DNA of 64,000 nucleotides, taken from positions 302,372,485 through 302,436,484 of the forward strand of contig NC_079147.1 in NCBI RefSeq assembly GCF_945859685.1, in the 5' to 3' direction. A program made the position numbers and the translations under genes. Under the pieces are notes generated by a model. It saw only the letters and a program-made list of their open reading frames with translations. It had not been told where the DNA came from and made no database searches. Position 1 is the first letter of the stretch; every line of letters starts with the position of its first letter. The DNA comes from Eupeodes corollae (taxonomy: Eukaryota > Arthropoda > Insecta > Diptera > Syrphidae). Of the stretch, positions 35,540-47,729 are shown piece by piece.

Positions 35540-38410
35540 GAAGATCAACGGTGGAACAACCTCGGCCGTGTTAACAAAACTTAAACAAGACTCCCAAAAC
35601 AATCCTGTTTTACACATCGATTTGTTGCTTGATTACAAATTGGTTCAAAAAATCGTTCAAATTCTACACCCAAACATTTCCTACGGTGAGTCGAAGAATT
35701 AAAAAGTATTTTGGCTTCATTAATTTGCTATTTTGCATTTTAAAATATAAATTCGTCTTGAAAGAAATTCTCCATTGGCAACAATGTTCAATAAAGTCCC
35801 ACCTCCATTTTTCTCTCATTATCTTCATGTGACAGTTATTGTCCAGATATTGCTATCTCTGACAGTCCTCAGTCCACCTATATTTTGCACCAAATTCATT
35901 TTATTTCATTTTGTTTTATTTCTTTTTTATTTTGGTTTTCTGTTTCATTTTTGCTTTTTTTTTAAATTTGTATTTGTCTGTGAAAAGGACTCTCGCTGTA
36001 TGTAATAACGCTTCCTCTTCAATTTTTTATTTTGTAATGTCCTGTAAACGTATACATGCATACATAAAAAAAAGAACGAACATACAAACAACTTCTGTAA
36101 AGTCCAACTGAGCAAATAAACCGCAATAATTGGATATATTTTGTTAGAAAAAGAAAACAAAAAGTTCCAGGACTCACATAGATAGGTGTAGCAAAACTCT
36201 ATAATGTTTCTCTTATAGGTATAGAAAATCTTCCGGAAAAGGTCTTTAATTTCTATCCAACAACAGTTTCAAAAAATAAATACAACAAAAAAAAGATTTT
36301 TTTTTTCCATAATGAAAGGACAAATGCAATTAATTAAAAACGAAATTATACTCAGGTAATTCAGCAGGACCAGTGACTACCGACAGCTACGACGACTCCG
36401 TCCGAATACAGGACGATGGACTAACACGATGCTACTGCTACAAACAAAAAAAGGATTTTTTATATTTTTATTGCACAATTTTTATTCTTTTTTTCGTTTA
36501 AGTGTAGTACGTTTTTTCGGACACACAATATGTCCTTGGCAAATGTTATCCTGCCATAGAATGTATACAGCACGATGATGGTTTGGGCCAGGAAAATAAA
36601 ATAATATATAAAATAAAACAAAACAATAAGTCCTGCTAGCAGCAAGCTCAACGGCAGATGGTTTTTATAATAGGTACGAGGATAGTGTTGGAAAGAAATT
36701 GAAATTTTCATTTGCCGGCCACGAAATTTAACTCCTTTTCCTGCTGTTTCCTTCTCAGTGTCTCTGCGACTGTGTATTTCCTTTTTTAGTGTGTGTTTTT
36801 TTTTCAAGAAAAAGAGGTCCTTTTTATATAGTTAGTCCTTGGTTATTATTAAGAGGACTTGATTTAATTCTTTCTGTATTAATTTTTTGTTGTTGTTGTT
36901 GCTGTATTATTTTAGTCCTCGCACTGCTGTTGTTGCTGTTGTGCTTTCTTCGCTGTGTCCTATTTATTTAATTAGTTTTCCTGTGCACAAATGTTTCGCA
37001 GGCTAAGGAAAAACGGTCAAAACTGGGCCAACTATGGCACAAGAAACAACAACAAAAAGCTAAAACAAAAGCCAGGGCACTTCGAAAACTCGCAAATGAA
37101 TTTAAGCATTTATAGTTTAGAACATGAAGGCAGCTTACATATATATAAAGGTATAAGTATATACGATCTTAATGTTGTTGGATTTTAAATATGGTCCAAG
37201 GTGGTACCTACCTATGTTGCTTGCCTTCATGCCTAACCTACCTATACCGCTTTTGCCTTATACCCACCTACTTCTAAGTGACTTGGTACAACTTTGAATG
37301 GTTTTGTACTTGAGCATGACTTTTGTTGATTACCCGGAGTAGGTAAAGTGTAAGAATAGTACAAGGAAATTTAATTTACATTGCCCAAGGGCCGGGGGAG
37401 AGGAAGAAAGAGAGCAGGAAAGAGTTTTTCAAATGTCAAAATATTATATTTTGAAATTAGGTTAGGCTAAGTGCTAACATTTCTCGCGACTATGCGACAC
37501 GCCATCTGGTTTTGAATGATGGCCATGGAACAGGTGGATAGCCAAGAAGAGAACATAAAAATTTGAATATTTTCACAGAAATTTTGGTGTTATTTCCTTT
37601 TTTTTTGTTACAAATAAAATTGCGTAGGTCTTGCGGGTTAACAGGTTCAAGGGTTAACCTTAAATCCTTCGAAAATGAGCGTAGACTTTTGTAGGTGAAA
37701 TTCAAAGTTGTGGAAATAATTTGGCAAAACCTTACTCAATAAAAGAGGAAAAATGATGCAAGGTTATTCATCTTTCAAAATATGTACATATTTTCCAAAG
37801 TGGTGCAAATTTTGTCAGTAACCGAAATAGTCAATTTTGGTTGTAGTTAATAAGTTGCCTTGAACTTTTTCCAAAAGAGTGGAAAAAAGGAATAAAGTTC
37901 AACAAAAGGAGAATTAAGGAAGTGGAAATACTGAGCAAGTGTATGCGTTTTAACTCCAGTCGCCAAAACTAGTACCAAAGATCGAAAGAAGTCCTGGAAC
38001 CAACAATTCAAACTAAACAAGCAAGATTTTTTAGCGGGTCCTTCTGCATTGATCATTGCATCAATGCCTTTAAGATCAAGGAATTTATCTGGTTTTGCTT
38101 TGTAGAGGGGCGTATGCCGGATAAACACATTTCTATTTAAAGGCATAATGGGTGCAAATGTTGAAAATAGGTATGTCTGATGACTGGACTCAAACGTCTT
38201 TTAAACGCAGTCGATGTATGCTTGTTAAATAAAAGGATCACTGTTTTCCATCAAATGACAATAAGAGAGAAGTAGAAAGCGTTGCCTTAAAAATTTCTAT
38301 GGGAAAAGAACCTCCCAGTGGTCATTTCTGATAAAAATTGAATCCAATAGGGAACTGCATGATATAATGGGCAAATGGCTAAGGATAATGTCAGTTCCTG
38401 GCAATAGAAA
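35540..38410. other. Non-coding DNA, no gene seen
   Basis: T-rich and GTT-rich low complexity (36885-36945) with single-copy-looking flanks. Open frames up to 115 codons (36460-36807 minus; 37847-38146 minus) lack any domain and overlap others. Nothing here supports a gene. Confidence 0.45.
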
Positions 38411-38419
38411 TACCGTGAC

Positions 38420-40341
38420 CCAACAGTTGGCAACAACAACTAGCTAATGCATGTGATGGGTGCTCACGTAGTCGGCAATTGCAATGATAACGGTGAGAGG
38501 TTATTGACTTCTGTAACTCTAAAAGCCTTGTGATTTGTGGCACTATGTTTGAGAATAAAATCTATCATAAAATTAGCTGGGTGTCGACGGACAGGAAAGC
38601 GTCTGCCAAAAAAATTGACCACTTCGACATTAGTCGAAGCTTTAGAAGCAGTTTCTTGGATGTACGAAACAGAAGAGGCGCCGATATCTGACTTGCCCGT
38701 GACCACCACTTAATAATAGCTACCCTAAGATTGCGTACAGCTACAGTTCGAAGATCCAACGGAACAACACGAGCCTCCAAATTCAACATCGCCGGACTTA
38801 AAGATCCCAGGACCCGTCAACGGAATAAGTAAAGAGCTGACCGGTGCACACAGCTTAAAGAAACACTTGGTGAAAGAAGTAGACGGTACTGTGATAAGTT
38901 CGTTGATGGGCAAGTCAGAAGGTTTTAAACCCAGTGTTTGCAAACCAGGTGCAGCCGATACCTTCCGAAGCGCCTGAAGGAACTAATACCTGAATCCGCA
39001 CCGCACCTCCCAGTAAAGATAAGATCATTTCGGCAATTAAAGCACTTAGAAACAACAAAGCGGTAGGACTTGATAGAATTCCCGCAGAGCTTTTACAAGC
39101 AGCGCCAACGTCTTCAAGCGAACTGCTTCACCCGATCAAAATTAAAGCTTGGACCATTGAATGCTTCCCCCATGAGTGGAAGAAGGGAATTTTCGTCAAG
39201 CAACCAAAAAAAGGAGATCTTACAGAGTGCGAAAACTGGAGAGAGCCGTTGCCAAAATAGTAGCAAAAGTTATACTGGAACGCATCAGAGAACACCTTAA
39301 GGCCACACTCGATGACGAACAAACAGATCTCCGCACTATATCCTCCTGTATTGATCATATTAACACCCTGCCCATCATTATTGCACAGTGCGTTGAATAT
39401 CGATCACCACTACACCTGCCGGTCATCGACTTCTAGAAGGCCTATGATAGCGTTAACAGGGAGTATATCTGGTTAGCCTTGCGGAAGAGAGGCATCCCAG
39501 AAAAACTAATTGCTATTATTAAAGCAGCATATGATGGATCCAAGTGTCACGTTCTGAACGATGGTAGGTTGTCAGATGATTTTGAAATCCGAAGCGGAGT
39601 CAGGCTTCAGGCAGGACTGTATTCTGTCACGAATATTGTTTTTGTTGATGATAAGCGGTGTACTGCGCTCAGCTCTGTCAGGTAGCCAAAGGATCCAATG
39701 GACTTTGACATCCTATTGAAAGCACTTGGATTACGCGAACGAAGTTTGCTTACTCTTTCATAGGATCATGGATCTCCATTACATAAAAGACAACAAGGGT
39801 GGAGAGAGAAGCAGAAGTTGTGGGGCTAAAAACTAATTCCGGCTAAACAAAAATGATCAGCCTCAGAACCCAACCATCCTCTCAAACAAATATTTTCTCG
39901 CAACCGGTGGAAAAAGTGGAGAGCTTTCAATACCTTGGAAGCATTATTTCCATCGAAGGTGGAACCGAAAAAGACGTTATCTGCCTCATCGGAAAAGCAA
40001 AAGCAGCGTTGGGTATATTCTCGAAAATTTGGAGGAATAACTCTATCAGCTTAAAAACAAAGCTATGCCCAAATGTTGAATCTGTGCTTCTTTATGAGTG
40101 CAGCACTTGGAAGGTTGCTTCAGCCATAACAAGAAAGCTGCAAACCTTCCCAAATAGATGTTTTCGTGACATCTGAAGGATTTTCTGGCCCAAACCTAGG
40201 CAATAGGCAAGAATTCGAGGGAGCTGAAACACGTCTCCGGCAACCGTACACTTTGGTGCGTAGGAGTATTAGAGGCCCTATGCCCCTTAAAGGGATCCCA
40301 ACGGAATTAACAGGTCTAAGGACCTAAGTAAGTAAGTAAGT
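38420..40341 (+). pseudogene. RTE-like LINE, family B, copy 2 with TAAG tail
   Basis: Endonuclease remains HVMGAHVVGNC near 38448 and KISWVSTDRKASAKKIDHF near 38570 are followed by an internal deletion of part of the linker near 38820. Reverse transcriptase: AVGLDRIPAELLQAAP-like near 39061, PHEWKKGIFVKQPKKGDL near 39172, AKVILERIREHLKATLDDEQ near 39262, and AIIKAAYDGSKCHVLNDGRL near 39511. The C-terminal part reads VEKVESFQYLGSIISIEGGT near 39907 and KAALGIFSKIWRNNSISLKT near 40003. The short 3' end finishes in TAAGTAAGTAAGTAA at 40326-40341. The catalytic box is degenerate and many stops are present. Confidence 0.8.
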
Positions 40342-40567
40342 AACAGTTCGTTGTGAACTAGGGCCTAGTGACTTACAACAGTTTAAGACATACCCGAACG
40401 GCTTAGGTATTTGAAAACACTTTTCATGACAAGAATTACTCTTGGAGAATTTGTCAATTCCTCGCAAGAGATAGTATCCCTGCAAAATTTTAGATTGCAC
40501 AGGCAGGGTTTGAACCCAAGACCTTTGGCATGACAGTCCAACTCACTAAATATCACACCACGGGTAC
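40342..40567 (-). repeat. tRNA-derived SINE, minus strand, abutting an RTE-B tail
   Basis: This is a third substantial SINE copy. The complement has a worn A box (TATTTAGTGAG), a B box (GGTTCAAACC at 40508-40517) and the common body, and ends AGGCCCTAGTTCACAACGAA. Its 3' end directly touches the TAAG tail of the plus-strand RTE-B copy. Confidence 0.8.
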
Positions 40568-40579
40568 TACTAGTTCCTC

Positions 40580-40636
40580 GCAATGCTGCATCAATGCATC
40601 CATCAATGCATCGCTGCATCAATGCATCCATACATC
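40580..40636. repeat. Short ATGCATC-type tandem repeat
   Basis: About five imperfect units of TGCATCAATGCATC with palindromic ATGCAT cores. A minisatellite next to the SINE; no further function visible. Confidence 0.6.
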
Positions 40637-40900
40637 TGAATTATTTGGATCAGTTGCTTGTAAACATCCATATCAACTTCTGAGTAAATTCGATGGACTT
40701 CTTGAATAGGCCAACATGGGTTTTAAATGGTATCTTTTTGGAAAAGATAATTCCCAAATACTTGACTCCAACTTCAGTATTTTCCGGAAGCTTTCAATTG
40801 AATGGCAGAAATGTTATCAAAGCAGGATTCTACATCTTGAAGGAAGTCCGGGAGATGTGTGAATTAGCATTTTCGGTCCACTTTCTTCGAATTGGATGCC
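40637..40900 (-). pseudogene. LINE KYLGI-block fragment, minus strand
   Basis: The complement reads KLPENTEVGVKYLGIIFSKK then IPFKTHVGLFKKSIEF near 40800-40690. This is the block after the palm in jockey-like reverse transcriptases. Nothing else of the element is left. Confidence 0.55.
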
Positions 40901-41410
40901 GAATGCTTCAGTTATTTCAGTAGAAGTTGTTGAAACTACTTGTTAATTAATTCTTCGATTTTTCTATCAATCCGCGTTTAGTGTTTACACGTTTCTCCTA
41001 AGAGCTCTTTTCCTGATCTTTTATATTACATTTCCTTGAATTTTGTATACAAACAAAAACTACTGAAAACTCTTTTCTTTTTAATGCTTCTAAAGTTTCT
41101 TTTAGCGAAGTATATACAAAAGTTTAATTGTACCCAAATAAACTTAGATAAAACATCTGTTAAGTTTGCAAAATAACTTTGAATGTCCTGAATGAATATC
41201 GTTACGTCGTTTATATTGACATTTTTTTTTAAGAAGCTTTATAGAAGCTAAAACCTGAATTCAGTCGGAAATAAATAAAATTTGGTCAAATTGAAACAAA
41301 AAAATTATTTGGATTTTATTCTAGTGTTTGAGAACTTATCATTGAAAACATCTAAAGAATACATGATATGTTAGACTTGACAAAGAAAAACAAATGCTGC
41401 ACCCTTAAAA

Positions 41411-41438
41411 CACTCAGAGAAAAATGGCAACGTAAATT
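41411..41438 (+). repeat. Left terminal inverted repeat
   Basis: Starts CACTCAGAGAAAAATGG and continues CAACGTAAATT. Compared with the right end, CACT, AG, the A-run and CAACGTAAA agree, with scattered mismatches and a 2-base gap. The CAACGTAAATT word recurs inverted at 41457-41467, so the end can fold into a hairpin. Confidence 0.65.
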
Positions 41439-41479
41439 GTAATGCGATTCCTTTTGAATTTACGTTGTAGGCCACTTCG

Positions 41480-43190
41480 AAAAAACAACTATAAATCAAA
41501 GTAAAACTACTTAGCTTTAAATACGAAACCTATTAAACAAGGTGTTTTACTACGAAACGCATTTGAATAAAAACTAAACGCGTTCAAATCAATGTATTTT
41601 TTTGGTTGAAAATATTTCAAACGAAAAACAACGTTGATTAAAAGACGAAACCCCTTTAATTTAAAGTAGAAAATCTTTGTTTCTTATTCAAAGAAGAAGT
41701 CATTTAAATCAAAGTTAAAACGTTGTTGAATCAAAGTCGGAAAAAAATTTGGTCGCTTTGAATTAATTGATGAGCATATTGATTCAAATTCGTTTTCTTT
41801 ACATCATAACAATTTTTAAGAAAATAAGGCGAAAAAATGTAGTTTTAAATGCGTTTCCACTTTAATTTAAAGTAGAACATTTTTATTTTTGATCCAAAGG
41901 TGAAATAATTTGAATTAAAGTTAAAACATCATTAAATCAAACTGGCGAAAATACTTCGTTAACTTTAAATCAAGTGGTGGGAACTTTTTAATTCAAACTC
42001 GTTTTCCCCTTATCACATACAAAATAAAAATAGACAAGAAACAACGTAATTTCAAAGTTGACACAACTTTGATTCAAAGTAGAAAATATTTAATTTTCAT
42101 TCAATGACGGAACTACTTCAAATCAAAGTAGTATCGACATTAAATCAATTTCAGAATTTATTTTAATTTAATTAACGATCAATTTTGAATTAAATGCGTT
42201 TTTCCTTTAACACAGTACAAAAATCAACAGACAAAAACAACTGTATTTTAAAGGTGAAACAACTTTGATTCAAAGTAGAAAATATTTAATTTTCATTCAA
42301 TGGCGGAACTACTTCAAATCAAAGTTGTAACGACATTAAATCAATCTCAGAATTTCTTTTAATTCAAGTGATGATCACTTTTGAATTAAATGCGTTTTCC
42401 CTTTACTATAGTACAAAAATCAACAGACAAAAACAACCAAATTTTAAAGGTGAAACAACTTTGATTCAAAGTAGAAAATGTTTATTTTCCATTCAACGAC
42501 GGAACTACTTCAAATCAAAGTAGTATCGACATTAAATCAATTTCAGAATTTATTTTAATTTAATTAACGATCAATTTTGAATTAAATGCGTTTTTCCTTT
42601 ACCACAGTACAAAAATCAACAGAAAAAAACAACCGTATTTTAAAGGTGAAACAACTTTGATTCAAAGTAGAAAATATTTAATTTTCATTCAATGGCGGAA
42701 CTACTTCAAATCAAAGTTGTAACGACATTAAATCAATCTCAGAATTTCTTTTAATTCAAGTGATGATCACTTTTGAATTAAATGCGTTTTCCCTTTACTA
42801 TAGTACAAAAATCAACAGACAAAAACAACCAAATTTTAAAGGTGAAACAACTTTGATTCAAAGTAGAAAATATTTATTTTCCATTCAACGACGGAACTAC
42901 TTCAAATCAAAGTTGTATCGACATTAAATCAATTTCAGAATTTGTTTTAATTTAATTAACGATCAATTTTGAATTAAATGCGTTTTCCCTTTACCACAGT
43001 ACAAAAATCAACAGACAAAAACAACCGTATTTTAAAGGTGAAACAACTTGGATTCAAAGTAGAAAATATTTAATTTTCATTCAATGACGGAGCTACTTCA
43101 AATCAAAGTTGAAACGACATTAAATCAATCTCAGAATTTTTTTTAGTTCCCTTCAAATCAAGTGATGACATTTTCTGTTTAAAGTAATTT
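41480..43190. repeat. Left subterminal satellite: 196-bp monomers, alternating types
   Basis: About eight monomers. The anchor AAAGTAGA falls at 41663, 41869, 42076, 42272, 42468, 42664, 42860 and about 43057, giving periods of 206, 207 and then exactly 196. The last five repeats alternate between two types: one with TTAATTTAATTAACGATC, the other with TTAATTCAAGTGATGATC. The true repeat there is therefore a 392-bp dimer. Each monomer holds ACTTTGATTCAAAGTAG and CTTCAAATCAAAGT, near-palindromic words also found in the right-end array. No coding content. Confidence 0.9.
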
Positions 43191-43199
43191 TTCATAAGT

Positions 43200-43760
43200 A
43201 TTAAAATTGAAAAGATAAATAACACATTTTAATTAAATTTAATATGTCTAGTTAGTTTAAAAAAAAAAGTAAGTATAGGTACCTTAATATTAAAATTAAT
43301 TTTCTTTTAATACTTTGTTTAATTCAATCACCTTAATTTAAACAGAGATATATTTTGGCTGCTTAGCTTTTAAGTAAATAAAATACATAATATAATCAAA
43401 AGAAGACAATTATTTTTTTGATAACTTCTACTTCAAAATAATGTGGAAAGAATTCTACTTGTGATCACATACAAACATTTTAAATGAAAGTGGCAACACC
43501 TAATCCACCATGCATATTAAATCTAGAAAACAAAATAAACTTTACTGTTGAACGAATATGTTCAGTTCTATCCTTATACAAATATACCATGCACGAAACA
43601 CCGCGCAGTCCAATCAGTTTCAATTTGATTATTCGCGGCTTTGTTCTTTTCCCATATTATACCTATGTAGATTAACCGTACCATTCAGTCATCACGTTTA
43701 CTACTTTTGTAGCATTTTTCTTCTGTCAATCATGTTATTATACAATTTTTGCAATGTTTG
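43200..43760. other. AT-rich spacer inside the transposon
   Basis: Nothing recognised. A 63-codon open frame at 43484 and an overlapping 67-codon frame have no domain. Confidence 0.4.
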
Positions 43761-43769
43761 AATTCTTTC

Positions 43770-46700
43770 CTTCGCTTATTCAAGGCGAATCCTTTCTGTA
43801 AATGTAAATTTCCAAATAGCCTAGTAAACTTTCACTCAAATTTATGTAATAATGCAATGCGGTACCTACTTAAATGTTGTATTGCCAGAGATAAAACCTA
43901 AATCGTACATTTAATAAAAATATTAAAAAAAAGAAGTCGTAAAACTCCGATTTCATTTTATTTTATCATACTATTTTAACATATTTTCTAAGTTTTTTGG
44001 CAGTTTAAGAAATATTAATAAATAAGGTTTTTTTTATCAAACACATTGAAAATAATTTTGAAAGTGGGAACAAACCTCATAGATAAACTTTAAATAACCC
44101 TTTTGGTCCATGAATCTTTGCCTATAAGCGTCAAAATTTTGCTCAAAATAAAACTAGTAAGAAAACTACCTAACAAGAAAACTCTCCCAAACCATTTGTA
44201 TTATCTTAAATGCTTCACAAATCATATTTCTTTTTTAACCTTTTGATCATTCATGGCAGTATTTAATGATATCCTTAACTTAAAATGCACAAACGACATC
44301 ATTGTAGCTAACTACTTTGCAATGTGGTTTCGTGTCTAATTATTTTTGGCGCCAAATGGAAGATTAGATTTAAACTCTTTTCAACTTTGATTTGAAGTTG
44401 CTTTCCCTTTGATTTAGACTCTTTTCTACTTTGATTTTAAGTTGTTTTCCCTTTACAAAATTATCAAATACGTTTGCACATTGAATGAAAGCATTTCCAC
44501 TTTAAATCAATGTGGCTACAAGAATTTCAACTTTGAATCAAATACGAAACACTATAATTGAAACACGGAACGTATTAATTTCTCTTAGAATAACTGTACT
44601 GTTTTTTTTGTCTAGACTTTCAAAGTACCTACTGTATAGTACCATTTTACTCCTATGTTGAGAAAAACATAAATGTTCTACATATTTCTAAATGTTTCAA
44701 TTGAAGCAAATAAAAATGAAGGAACCATCGTTAAATATCTTTTAGAATAGAAATTGCAAATCTTGCTTCCTGAGCTATCTAAAGCAGAAGTTTTGTTATT
44801 TGTGTAGGTACTTAACCATAATTTTTACACACAATTAATATTAAAAAGTATCTTTTAAGATTTGTGTGGGTAAATTGTTTAACATTTTCCTAGTTATATC
44901 ATGTTATGTTAAATAAATCTCAACACTAAAAAAGAATTGCTAAAAGAAAATTCATTCACAAAATTTTCTCTAAGTCATTCAATATAGAAATTTCCATAAA
45001 ACGTAAAATCCCTACTTTTACAAAGCTAGTACTAAACAAAGTAAAGTAAAACAAATTAAGTATATTACATCATATTTTTTAAGATTTTTTTTTAAACGGT
45101 TTATTAAATAAAATGACAGTATGTATTGAAATATAAAATGAGTGGTTCTTATTTAAGGGAAATAAATAGTTTGGCTTGAGTCATTTCTTTTTGCCCAGCC
45201 TAAAAACAAATTAAGAAAACATACAATATTAAGTTTACGAATTTTCATTTATCATTTTATTTTTTAAGAATCATTATTAAATGCTTTCCTTGAACTTTAC
45301 AAAATGACAGCACTGCTGCTAACTTCTTCTTTTTATGTGCCGGCAATATCAAAACGTTCTTCTTTTTCAATAAGTTTCCTTCTTTTATTCAAGGCAAATC
45401 TCTTGCACATTTATATTTCCAAATATCCTAGTTAATGTTCACTGAAATTATGGTATAGTGATATGCAGTACCTACATTAATTTTGTATTACCAGAAATAA
45501 AACCAAACAATATGCATATTTAATAAAAAGATCAAAACAAAAAGTTGTAAAATCCGATTTTATTCTATTTTATCGTGTACTTTTAACATATGTATTTTGC
45601 AAACTTTTAGATAGTTTAACGTATATGTAATGTTTATTGTATGCTTCTTTTTAAATTGGTCACATGATGTGGTAATATTTAAATTATTATGAAATTCTTC
45701 CATTTAAATTTACAAAACGACATCATTGTTGCTACCTTCTTTGCAATGTGTTTTGGTATTTATTTATTTTTGGCGCCAAATGGAATATGGACACGATTTG
45801 ATTCAAACTCTATTCAACTTTGATTTTAAGTTCCTTTCCCTTTGTTTTAAACTGTTTTCTACTTTGATCTAAAGCTGTTTTCCCTTTACAAGAATATGAA
45901 ATAAGTTTGCACATTGAATCGAAGCATTTTCGCTTTAAATCAATGTGGCTACAAGAATTTCAACTTTGAATCAAATACGAAACACTATAAATGAATAATT
46001 ATACTGTTTTTTTGTCTAGACGTTTATAGTGGGTACTGTATAGTACCATTTTATTCCTATGTTGAGAAAAACATAAATGGTCTACATATTTCTAAATGTT
46101 TTAATCTGAACAAAGAATAATGACGGAACTATTATCAAATATCTTTTAGAACAGAATATTGCAAATCTTGTTTCCCCGGCTATCAAATGCAGAAGTTTTG
46201 TTATTTACGTAGGTTCTTAGGCATAACTTGTGTATACAATTTATATGTATTAAAAAGTATCTCTAACGATCTCGTGGTAGAAATTCCTATAACTTCTTGA
46301 TAACCAGACATAAAATCTGATATCTAATTCAATCAATCTACGAATTTACATAAAACGTAAAATTCCTTCCTTTATAATTTTTTTGTAACGTATGTATTAA
46401 AATATAAAATTGGCGGTTCTAACTTTACGGAAAAAAATAGTTTTTGCTTTAGTCATTTCCTTTGTCAAGCCTTTCATTCATCATTTTACTTCTTTCGAAT
46501 CATTATGAAATTCTTTCCTTGAACTTTATAAAATGACAGCACTGCTGCAAATTACTCGTTTTATGTTTCTGCATTTTATTTCATTCCATTCAGATTTTTA
46601 GCGCCAAATATAATGCGATGTAAAATATTAACCACTTTGATTTGAAGGTGCTTTTTCCTACAAAAGTATAAAATACGTTTCCACGTTGAATCAAAGTATT

Positions 46701-46800
46701 TCAACTATAAATCAATATGGAAATATAAAATTAAACTTTGAATCAAATATGAAATAATTTAAACCAATGCTGCAACGCATTTAGTTCAAACGCTGGACGC
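43770..46800. repeat. Large direct repeats (about 2.6 diverged units) inside the transposon
   Basis: A block order repeats. TTTCCAAATAKCCTAGT occurs at about 43810 and 45417, GGCGCCAAATGGAA at 44350 and 45771 (AGCGCCAAAT again near 46599), CGAAACACTATA at 44547 and 45978, and ATGTTGAGAAAAACATAAATG at about 44657 and 46059. TTCCTTGAACTTTA.AAAATG occurs at about 45287 and 46515. Offsets of 1.2-1.6 kb reflect indels. Each unit contains a 200-250-bp segment with TTTGATTTGAAGT-type words like those of the terminal arrays. No gene is seen. Confidence 0.75.
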
Positions 46801-46987
46801 AATCATTTCTTTCAAATTCAATGAAAATGCATATACATATGTACTTGTGTGTATGTAACTATCATAGGGTCGCGAAACGATGAAAATTGAAATAATAGGT
46901 ACATGAGTTTTGTTCCATTTCACCCTTTTTATCAACCAACTCTATCGATGGGTTGCTTTTTCAATAATGTGTTTCAATATCAATATT

Positions 46988-47022
46988 TCAGTTTGATTTT
47001 TGACGTTGTGCTTCGCGGTTGT
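46988..47022 (+). promoter_or_regulatory. TATA-less core promoter with Inr and DPE
   Basis: TCAGTT at 46988-46993 fits the insect initiator TCAKTY, with A+1 at 46990. At exactly +28 to +33 (47017-47022) lies GGTTGT, a full match to the Drosophila downstream promoter element RGWYVT. No TATA box is seen at -30. A splice donor follows at 47148, consistent with a 5' untranslated exon of the SAM-domain gene. Confidence 0.6.
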
Positions 47023-47729
47023 TGTGCGTGTGCTTTAATTAATGTTTCCTAAATTTCTTTTTTAAAGCAAACAGAAATATGTGTAAAATTATTTGATAAA
47101 GTGCGAGAGAGAGAAACAAATTAACTAATGTCAATTGATTGTAACAGGTAAGCATAGATTTATATATAAATATATGTATATACGTTCAATTATAATTTAA
47201 GTTTTATTAGACAACAAATTATATATCAACGCAGAAGCGTCTGTGTTTTTCTCCCTCATCTAAACATCTTCCTTTTTTACCTAAGTGGTAATGTCCATAC
47301 AAATTTATAGGTATTAAACTACTTAAACCATGTTGCCAATTTATTAGTTTTACTGTTCTGAAATTTCATATAGCTTATCTTATCTTTTGAATTGCCAACA
47401 TTTTTTATAAGATATCTTACTAATTTTAATTTAAACATAGTAAACACGAAAGTAAATATTTTTGCTAGTCAAATAAAAATATTCATTTCAAAAAGTAAAA
47501 GTAAAACAAAATTAATTGTAAGCTATATATTTGACACAAAAGTGGGAACCCTACCCATTCCAACACGATATGCTTTCATGTATTTGTGTGTATGCATGAG
47601 CGTAAATTCAACTTTTATATTTTCAGCGTTCCATTTCCATTTTAACTGTCTGTCTGTACCTCGTTTTATTCTTGGCATCCATATTGTCTTCAATTTTTAA
47701 GTCGGTCGCAGTTTATTGAAAATTTAACA
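46990..47729 (+). other. 5' untranslated exons and intron of the SAM-domain gene
   Basis: Predicted exon 46990-47147 ends AACAG before the donor GTAAGC. A pyrimidine-rich acceptor ends TTTTCAG at 47626. The second untranslated part is 47627-47729. A TAA in frame with the ATG at 47643-47645 shows that translation cannot start earlier. Open frames within the intron are shadows. Confidence 0.55.

Noticed and set aside
40580..40636. Short palindromic repeats as a regulatory site
   Set aside because: ATGCATC units are imperfect, few, and next to transposon debris; simple slippage explains them.
47392..47700. 102-codon open frame upstream of the SAM-domain gene
   Set aside because: It lies across the predicted 5' intron, in a different frame from the gene, and has no domain.
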